From positions 1 through 10,547 of the forward strand of contig JBGAIY010000271.1 of NCBI GenBank assembly GCA_044225205.1: DNA of 10,547 nucleotides, read 5' to 3'. This document shows positions 7,013 through 10,547 of this stretch, piece by piece; position 1 is the stretch's first letter, and every line of letters starts with the position of its first letter. Position numbers and translations under genes: made by a program. Source of the DNA: JAEUJT01 sp044225205. GTDB lineage: Bacteria > Myxococcota > Myxococcia > Myxococcales > Myxococcaceae. The notes beneath the pieces were generated by a model. It saw only the letters and a list, made by a program, of their open reading frames with translations. It was not told where the DNA came from and searched no databases.

Positions 7013-7120
7013 CGCTATCGGTCGTCATCGGCAGACGGTCGTCGGCAACACCATCGTTTTAAACGGCGTGGAGCCGACACCGCTTGTCGAGGGCAGCCAG
7101 CAGCGAGACGAGCGTTGCAT

Positions 7121-7303
7121 TCACTTCGCCGCCCTCGTCGGTGCCGAGGAAGAGCCGTTTTTTTCGGCCAAGGGCCTCTCGACGAAGCGCATCTCAAAGA
7201 TGTTGTTGTGAATGGGTACAAGAAATGAAACACGACCTTCACCGACGCAGTTGATTCGAGCCGCGCTTCGCTCGAGTTCGTTTTCGCGCGCGTCACGAAT
7301 CAA
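7121..7303 (-). CDS. Hypothetical small ORF downstream of the RiPP precursor
   Basis: A 60-residue frame with a TTG start at 7303 has protein-like composition (RDARENELERSAARINCVGE, then VSFLVPIHNNIFEMRFVER), and the frame stays open past the precursor stop. There is no ATG and no ribosome site, and the first 20 codons lie inside the long inverted repeat at 7246-7308. I do not recognise the sequence. It may be a gene remnant, like the debris beside it, or a chance frame. Confidence 0.25.
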   Translation of the reverse strand: MIRDARENELERSAARINCVGEGRVSFLVPIHNNIFEMRFVERPLAEKNGSSSAPTRAAK

Positions 7304-7308
7304 CTGCG
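7246..7308. repeat. Perfect 13-bp inverted repeat just downstream of the precursor (possible terminator or mRNA-stabilising hairpin)
   Basis: CGCAGTTGATTCG at 7246-7258 is the exact reverse complement of CGAATCAACTGCG at 7296-7308, with a 37-base loop. The loop itself contains CGCGC/GCGCG-type complementarity that could extend the stem. It begins 17 bases after the precursor stop in the transcribed direction. No clean U-tract follows, so a classical intrinsic terminator is not certain; protection of the operon's 3' end is equally possible. Confidence 0.55.
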
Positions 7309-7325
7309 CCCGGTGCCCATGCCAA

Positions 7326-7463
7326 TTACTCGACGAGGGTGACGCAGCCGTGGCCGCCGCCGACGACCTTGGTGAGCTGCCCCTGCTCGATGGGCTTCAG
7401 GTCGGCAAGCTTGAGCTTCTCGAACTGCCCCTTGGCTTCGTTGCGCTTCGTATGGCTCTTCAT
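7326..7463 (-). CDS. RiPP precursor peptide with double-glycine leader
   Basis: This is a 45-residue peptide from the ATG at 7463. The Lys/Leu/Glu-rich leader (residues 11-34: FEKLKLADLKPIEQGQLTKV) runs into VVGGG, a typical GG-type cleavage site of the L-x-x-V-x-G-G kind. The remaining core would be GHGCVTLVE after Gly36 (or HGCVTLVE after Gly37), containing one Cys40, one Thr42 and one His38. The start is decided by a strong AAAGGAG at 7471-7477, seven bases upstream. The longer open frame to 7757 merely overlaps TfuA and lacks such a site. It is the last gene of the YcaO-TfuA operon, 44 bp after TfuA. The role as modification substrate is inferred from position, leader type and size; no sequence homologue was checked. 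No dedicated protease or transporter is visible in the window. Confidence 0.75.
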   Translation of the reverse strand: MKSHTKRNEAKGQFEKLKLADLKPIEQGQLTKVVGGGHGCVTLVE

Positions 7464-7470
7464 CTGACAA

Positions 7471-7477
7471 CTCCTTT
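7471..7477 (-). promoter_or_regulatory. Strong ribosome binding site of the precursor gene
   Basis: AAAGGAG on the minus strand lies seven bases before the ATG at 7463. It is the best Shine-Dalgarno match in the operon, which suits a substrate needed in excess over its enzymes. It fixes the precursor start. Confidence 0.75.
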
Positions 7478-7507
7478 GACCTACGGGTTCAACTGCAACT
7501 GCGACAT

Positions 7508-8824
7508 TCACAGTCGAGGTGGTGGGGCGCCGGTGCGGTGCGCGTGGAGCAGTTCCACCAAGAACTCGCGGCCGGTCTCGAAACCGACGCGACGAGCCCA
7601 GGCTTCGAGTTCCAGCACCAAGCGGCCGGGCCCGTACCAACGAAGCAGCTCGGCGTCGTCGGCAGGCGCCGCTGGCATCACGTCGCTCGGGGGCCGGGCG
7701 CCCAGGGCCTCGCGCGCGGGGCCGTACAATCCTTGGCGCTTGAGCTCGAGCAGCCACCCGCCTTCGTCGACGGTGCGCGCGCGGTGAATCGCCGAGATTT
7801 TCTGCAGCAGCACTTCGCCGCGCACCAGCCTGAGCAGGTCGTCGTCGTCAATGGCCTGCGCGGCGAGCCAGTCATTGAATCGCTGCGAATCAAGCAGACC
7901 TCGCTCGCGTCGCAAGGTCTCGAGCCCCTGTTCGAGCTCGTCGCCCGAAACGCTGACGCCGAGGCGCGCCGCTTCAGCTTCGAGGAGCCGCATCAGCAGG
8001 GCAGGGCGACTCACCGTCGTGAAGTCGGCAAGGCCCAGTTGAGCGAAACGCACCACGGCCTCGTCCGAAGGCGCTCCGGGCACGCCCGCGGCTTCGGTCG
8101 TCGACACGAGTCGCTGCCAAAACAACGAAGGCTCGAAGTCGAAGGTCACCGCGGGGGCCGGCTTGTCGGCGCCGGCGACATCAAGGGCCGCCAGGGCGTC
8201 GTCGCGCTTCGCGTTGGGCTTGGTTCGCGAAACGAAGGTCTGCAGTCGCTCGATTTCGCCAGGGTCGACCGCCCCCCCCCCCGCCTCGGCGAAAATCCGC
8301 GCCCAACAGCCTTCAGCGTAGAAACGGGCGCGGGCCAGCTCGACGAGTTGTTGGGCGGTACTGGCGCCGATGAGCCCTTGCGAGCGGGCCGTGTCGAGCG
8401 CCACGCGAATGTTCACCAACGGCTCTGACATCGCTCGGTACCCGCTCTCTTCGGGCCCGTGCATCAGGGTGACCTCGTCATCGTCTTCAATGACGCCACT
8501 GCGGTAGGCCTCGAACACCGCACCGACGCCTTCAACGCCGAAGGCATGCAGCTCGGCCGCTCGCAGGGCTCCCATGCTTGACGCCCCGACGACGCGCACG
8601 CCTTGGGTCAGTGCGTACAAAAGTTCCTTGTGCCAGACGGCCGGCACGCGCTCGAAAAAGCCGTCAATGACGCAAATGACTTTGGGCGCGTGCCGCTGCA
8701 CGGCCGCGAAGACGTCGCCCATCTTCACCGGCGGCAGGTAGCGCGCATCGAGCCGGCGCCGCGCTTCGTCGAGGGGCAGCGTCGGCCCTAAGAACACCAC
8801 CACGTCAGAACGCTGAGGGCTCAC
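7508..8824 (-). CDS. tfuA: TfuA-like protein, YcaO partner, with extra C-terminal helical domain
   Basis: The protein has 438 residues. Residues about 8-140 carry the full TfuA signature: FLGPTL, YLPPVKMGDVF, VICVIDGFFERVPAVWHKEL, GVRVVGASSMGALRAAEL, YRSGVIEDDDEVTL and SEPLVNIR. Family members help YcaO enzymes install backbone thioamides (methyl-CoM reductase, thioviridamide-type peptides) and act in trifolitoxin production; sulfur delivery is their proposed role. Typical TfuA proteins are much shorter. Here residues about 285-345 (ARLGVSVSGDELEQGLETLR, then FNDWLAAQAIDDDDLLRLVR) resemble the N-terminal helical module of SurA-type peptidyl-prolyl isomerases, and the tail to 438 is unassigned. 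The start is GTG 8824, overlapping the restored YcaO stop as GTGA. Codons for Gly182-184 lie in an 11-G run, a slippage-prone site. Confidence 0.88.
   Translation of the reverse strand: MSPQRSDVVVFLGPTLPLDEARRRLDARYLPPVKMGDVFAAVQRHAPKVICVIDGFFERVPAVWHKELLYALTQGVRVVGASSMGALRAAELHAFGVEGVGAVFEAYRSGVIEDDDEVTLMHGPEESGYRAMSEPLVNIRVALDTARSQGLIGASTAQQLVELARARFYAEGCWARIFAEAGGGAVDPGEIERLQTFVSRTKPNAKRDDALAALDVAGADKPAPAVTFDFEPSLFWQRLVSTTEAAGVPGAPSDEAVVRFAQLGLADFTTVSRPALLMRLLEAEAARLGVSVSGDELEQGLETLRRERGLLDSQRFNDWLAAQAIDDDDLLRLVRGEVLLQKISAIHRARTVDEGGWLLELKRQGLYGPAREALGARPPSDVMPAAPADDAELLRWYGPGRLVLELEAWARRVGFETGREFLVELLHAHRTGAPPPRL
8272..8282. repeat. 11-base C homopolymer (G11 in the coding strand of TfuA)
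   Basis: Eleven consecutive C on the plus strand fall within the TfuA coding region, encoding Gly182-Gly184 and the first base of Ala185. Loss or gain of one base would end TfuA early. Runs this long are rare inside genes and are known contingency sites in other bacteria. Confidence 0.9.
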
Positions 8825-10045
8825 GACGTTCGCGCCTCTCGTGGGCGGCCGAGCGCGTAGGTGCCGAAACGGCAGCCCGGTGCCAACACTTTGAACACGG
8901 GTACGCCGATGTCAGGCCGGGTCAAATTGACGGCCACCACCTGGTCGACTCCGCCGCGGGCCAAGGCCTCGAGCAGCACCGAAATGTCGCCATCGAGACT
9001 GTCGGTGTCGAGCGCCGCATCGGCCGCGAAGGCTCGTCGGGGTTGGCAGGGCCGAGTGTCGCTCGAAGGCTCGTCGGGGTTGGCAGGGCCGAGTGTCGCT
9101 GCGGCCGCCGGTGAGCCCGCGGTAGTCGCGGTGAAAAATGTCGTCTCGGCTTCCGCTGATGATGCAGGCCCGAACCTGCGCCGCCTCGGTCAGCGCGCGC
9201 AGAAGCGCCACTTCGGGGCACAGGTGGCTGCCCGAGCCAGACACGGCCTCGACGGCGCCTTGGTACGCGTCAGGTTCGAAGAGCGTGCACGAATAGGTTG
9301 GTACGCCGAGGTCGCTTGTCCAGTCGAAGAGGGTGAGCTTCACGCCGGTCGCGGTGATGCGCTTGAGCAACATTTGGCACTGCTCGTCACGTACCGACTC
9401 GGGGTCGACCGAAGTGAGGGCCTGGCGCTCAACGTCGAGCTCGCGCCAACGCGCTTCGCTGTCACGTTCGATGAGCTCGAGGAGGCCGTGGCAAATGGCT
9501 TCGAGCGGGTGGTTGCCCGAAGCGAGCCCGTTGCTGTTCATCAACAGTCGCGAACGGTGGTTGGCGGGGGTCACCGAGTTGAGGCTGACCGCGTCGAACG
9601 GCACCCACACTTCGCGCGCGCTGTTCAATTCCCACCCGGGTACCCACCACAGGGGCACATCGTCGTCGTGTGGCGGCCCGTGGTGTGACAGCCCGGCCAG
9701 GTCGACCGCCGGCACTCCGAGGGCCCGGCGTGACTCGTGTCGGGCGGGCAGAGACAGCCGCTCGGCGTGCCAGCACTCGATGCTTTCCATCAGCGCTGAG
9801 GCTTTGGCGCTGTCTCGGTCGAGCCCCTTGCCCTGGGCCGTCGACAGGGCGCGCGCGTTCGGCCTGACACAGACAAAGACGGGCAGCCCGATGCGGTCGA
9901 GCCCGCCGATGTTCGCCAGACGGGTGATGCCCATGCGGTTGGCCAAGGGCAAGTAGGCTTCGAGGGTTTGTGCCGGAGAGCGCGTGCGGTGCGTGCCGCG
10001 GCGGTGCGCTTTGGCGACGTGGTGTGAGGTGCCGAAGAGGTTCAT
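8821..10045 (-). CDS. ycaO: YcaO-domain protein, frameshifted by a 37-bp tandem duplication
   Basis: The frame from ATG 10045 (GAGG upstream at moderate spacing) encodes YcaO for about 327 residues, then shifts and ends at 8912 as a 377-residue product with an off-frame tail. Family marks seen are SALMESIECWHAE (residues 83-95) and AICHGLLELIERD (183-195), which form the ATP-binding ExxxE/ExxxR sites, and GSGSHLCPEVALLRALTEAA (270-289). The true C-terminus, VDQVVAVNLTRPDIGVPVFK then VLAPGC and YALGRPRE, lies in another frame down to the TGA at 8821-8823. Bases 9027-9063 are repeated exactly at 9064-9100. Deleting one copy restores 395 residues, ending in a GTGA overlap with TfuA. YcaO proteins activate backbone amides with ATP to form azolines or, with TfuA, thioamides. 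As sequenced, about 68 C-terminal residues are lost, so activity is doubtful. Confidence 0.88.
9027..9100. repeat. Exact 37-bp tandem duplication inside the YcaO gene
   Basis: The unit beginning cgaaggctcg and ending gagtgtcgct occupies 9027-9063 and 9064-9100 without a mismatch. Thirty-seven is not a multiple of three, so the second copy shifts the YcaO frame by one. The perfect identity points to a very recent event, a reversible switch, or an assembly error. Confidence 0.95.
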
Positions 10046-10122
10046 GGGCCGCCTCGTGCGATGTGAACGAGTGCGCGCCGAGCGGTGAAGGGCCCTTTCT
10101 CAAACAGTCGGTTGACGGTCAT
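10042..10122 (-). CDS. Small ORF translationally coupled to YcaO
   Basis: The ATG at 10122 opens a 26-codon frame (MTVNRLFEKGPFTARRALVH followed by IARGGP) whose TGA overlaps the YcaO ATG as ATGA at 10042-10045. A GAGG lies eight bases before its ATG, and an in-frame TAA closes the frame a few codons upstream. It is basic and ends RGGP; I do not recognise it. It could be a leader peptide that couples ribosome delivery to YcaO, a small structural partner, or chance. It does not look like a second precursor, as it lacks Cys and Ser. Confidence 0.35.
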   Translation of the reverse strand: MTVNRLFEKGPFTARRALVHIARGGP

Positions 10123-10447
10123 GGCTCGAACCTCGATCTGTCGCAGTTATCGAGCGACCGACCCTCGAGGTGCGTCACCTGCGCATCTTCTTAGAACGTG
10201 AGAGCGTGTCGTGAACTGCACTTCCCGACCGGTTTGGCGAACCGCTTGTTGTTTCTTGCACCCAGTGAAGTCGAAACGCGTTCGTTCACTGGAATGAACG
10301 AAAGGTGACTCTGCGCGACTGACATCACGTACACCCCGTTGGCCAGCGGCTTCGTCTACTCGGCAGCGAGATGGGCCTGGCCGCGTATGTCGGGACCCCG
10401 GGGAATCGGGAGTCCCCACCCACTGGCGTTTGCGGTCGATGAAGCCG
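10123..10447. other. Gene-free region upstream of the RiPP operon
   Basis: This stretch lies between the Spy/CpxP-like stop and the first operon ORF. I found no credible coding frame; the long minus-strand frame crossing it is only the out-of-frame reading of the Spy-like end. It contains the TTCGTTCA/TGAACGAA inverted repeat at 10281-10302 and a GGGAC/GTCCC pair near 10392-10416. It should contain the operon promoter, but I could not fix -35/-10 boxes. Confidence 0.5.
10281..10302. promoter_or_regulatory. Perfect 8-bp inverted repeat, candidate operator for the RiPP operon
   Basis: TTCGTTCA (10281-10288) and TGAACGAA (10295-10302) are exact reverse complements around a 6-base spacer, about 160 bp upstream of the first operon ORF. 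The size and spacing suit a dimeric regulator. No regulator gene for it is in the window, so function is inferred from position only. Confidence 0.4.
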
Positions 10448-10547
10448 TCAGCGGGCCCCTTCAATCGTCTCGGTTTCTCCGCCCATGCCATTCGTGCGCC
10501 GAATGATGCGCACTTCGCGCCGCGAGCCGTCACCGCTGACGTTCACC
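10448..10547 (-). CDS. C-terminal end of a Spy/CpxP-like protein (partial, 5' part outside window)
   Basis: The minus-strand frame ends VNVSGDGSRREVRIIRRTNG, then METETIEGAR-like residues and a TGA at 10448-10450, and is open to the right edge. The same tail closes the Spy/CpxP-like pseudogene at 6317, where it follows recognisable family helices; this is the only reason for the name. The gene would be transcribed in the same direction as the RiPP operon, 325 bp upstream of it. Only 32 codons are visible, so whether this copy is intact cannot be told. Confidence 0.5.
   Translation of the reverse strand, partial: VNVSGDGSRREVRIIRRTNGMGGETETIEGAR

Noticed and set aside
7024..7041. 17 of 18 bases match the start region of the Cys-repeat gene (1714-1731)
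   Set aside because: The match is short and stops at once on both sides; it may be another scrap of the duplicated start, but chance cannot be excluded.
7326..7757. Longer 143-codon version of the precursor frame
   Set aside because: The upstream part overlaps TfuA, is Arg/Ala-rich nonsense and has no ribosome site, whereas AAAGGAG lies seven bases before the ATG at 7463.
7538..8428. 296-codon plus-strand frame opposite TfuA
   Set aside because: The minus strand encodes the full TfuA signature; the plus frame is a GC-skew shadow.
10042..10122. The 26-codon ORF as a second RiPP precursor
   Set aside because: It has no Cys or Ser, no GG-type leader and only two Thr; coupling to YcaO translation is a better explanation.

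Overview
The window is GC-rich and codes almost entirely on the minus strand. Its gene content suggests a myxobacterium or a related deltaproteobacterial lineage: a collagen-like Gly-X-Y lipoprotein, a secreted Cys-repeat protein, a periplasmic beta-propeller protein, a Spy/CpxP-like protein and a TfuA/YcaO peptide-modification operon. This lineage is inferred from gene style only; no marker gene is present.

Left part (1-1720, minus strand): a collagen-like lipoprotein gene that runs off the left edge, preceded in the same direction by a small secreted protein built of three 33-residue Cys4 repeats.

Scrap region (1752-4334): a fragment of a helix-turn-helix transposase, a NarL/FixJ-type response regulator broken at its receiver domain, and a decayed IS91/IS801-like transposase abutting the break. 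These are followed by an apparently intact, lower-GC type II toxin-antitoxin pair on the plus strand (DUF4258-like toxin and MqsA/YgiT-like antitoxin). The region is bracketed by two direct copies (about 119 bp) of the promoter and signal-peptide part of the Cys-repeat gene. The right copy is a truncated orphan.

Middle (4416-7012, minus strand): a 606-residue secreted beta-propeller-like protein of unknown function, then a chimeric pseudogene joining the C-terminal half of a Spy/CpxP-like gene to an internal piece of the collagen-like gene.

Right part (7246-10547, minus strand): a compact RiPP (ribosomally made, post-translationally modified peptide) operon transcribed right to left. Its order is a possible 26-codon ORF, YcaO, TfuA, then a 45-residue precursor with a double-glycine leader and a tiny core containing one Cys. 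The ORF/YcaO junction overlaps as ATGA and the YcaO/TfuA junction as GTGA, so translation is probably coupled. A long inverted repeat lies just after the precursor. YcaO carries an exact 37-bp tandem duplication that shifts its reading frame, and removing one copy restores a 395-residue protein ending in the GTGA overlap. TfuA contains an 11-base G:C homopolymer. The operon is flanked by near-identical direct copies of the 3' end of the Spy/CpxP-like gene, the right one running off the window.

By analogy with known YcaO-TfuA systems, the two enzymes would use ATP to place a backbone thioamide (or azoline) in the precursor core. The product, and whether the pathway is currently active, cannot be read from this sequence alone.
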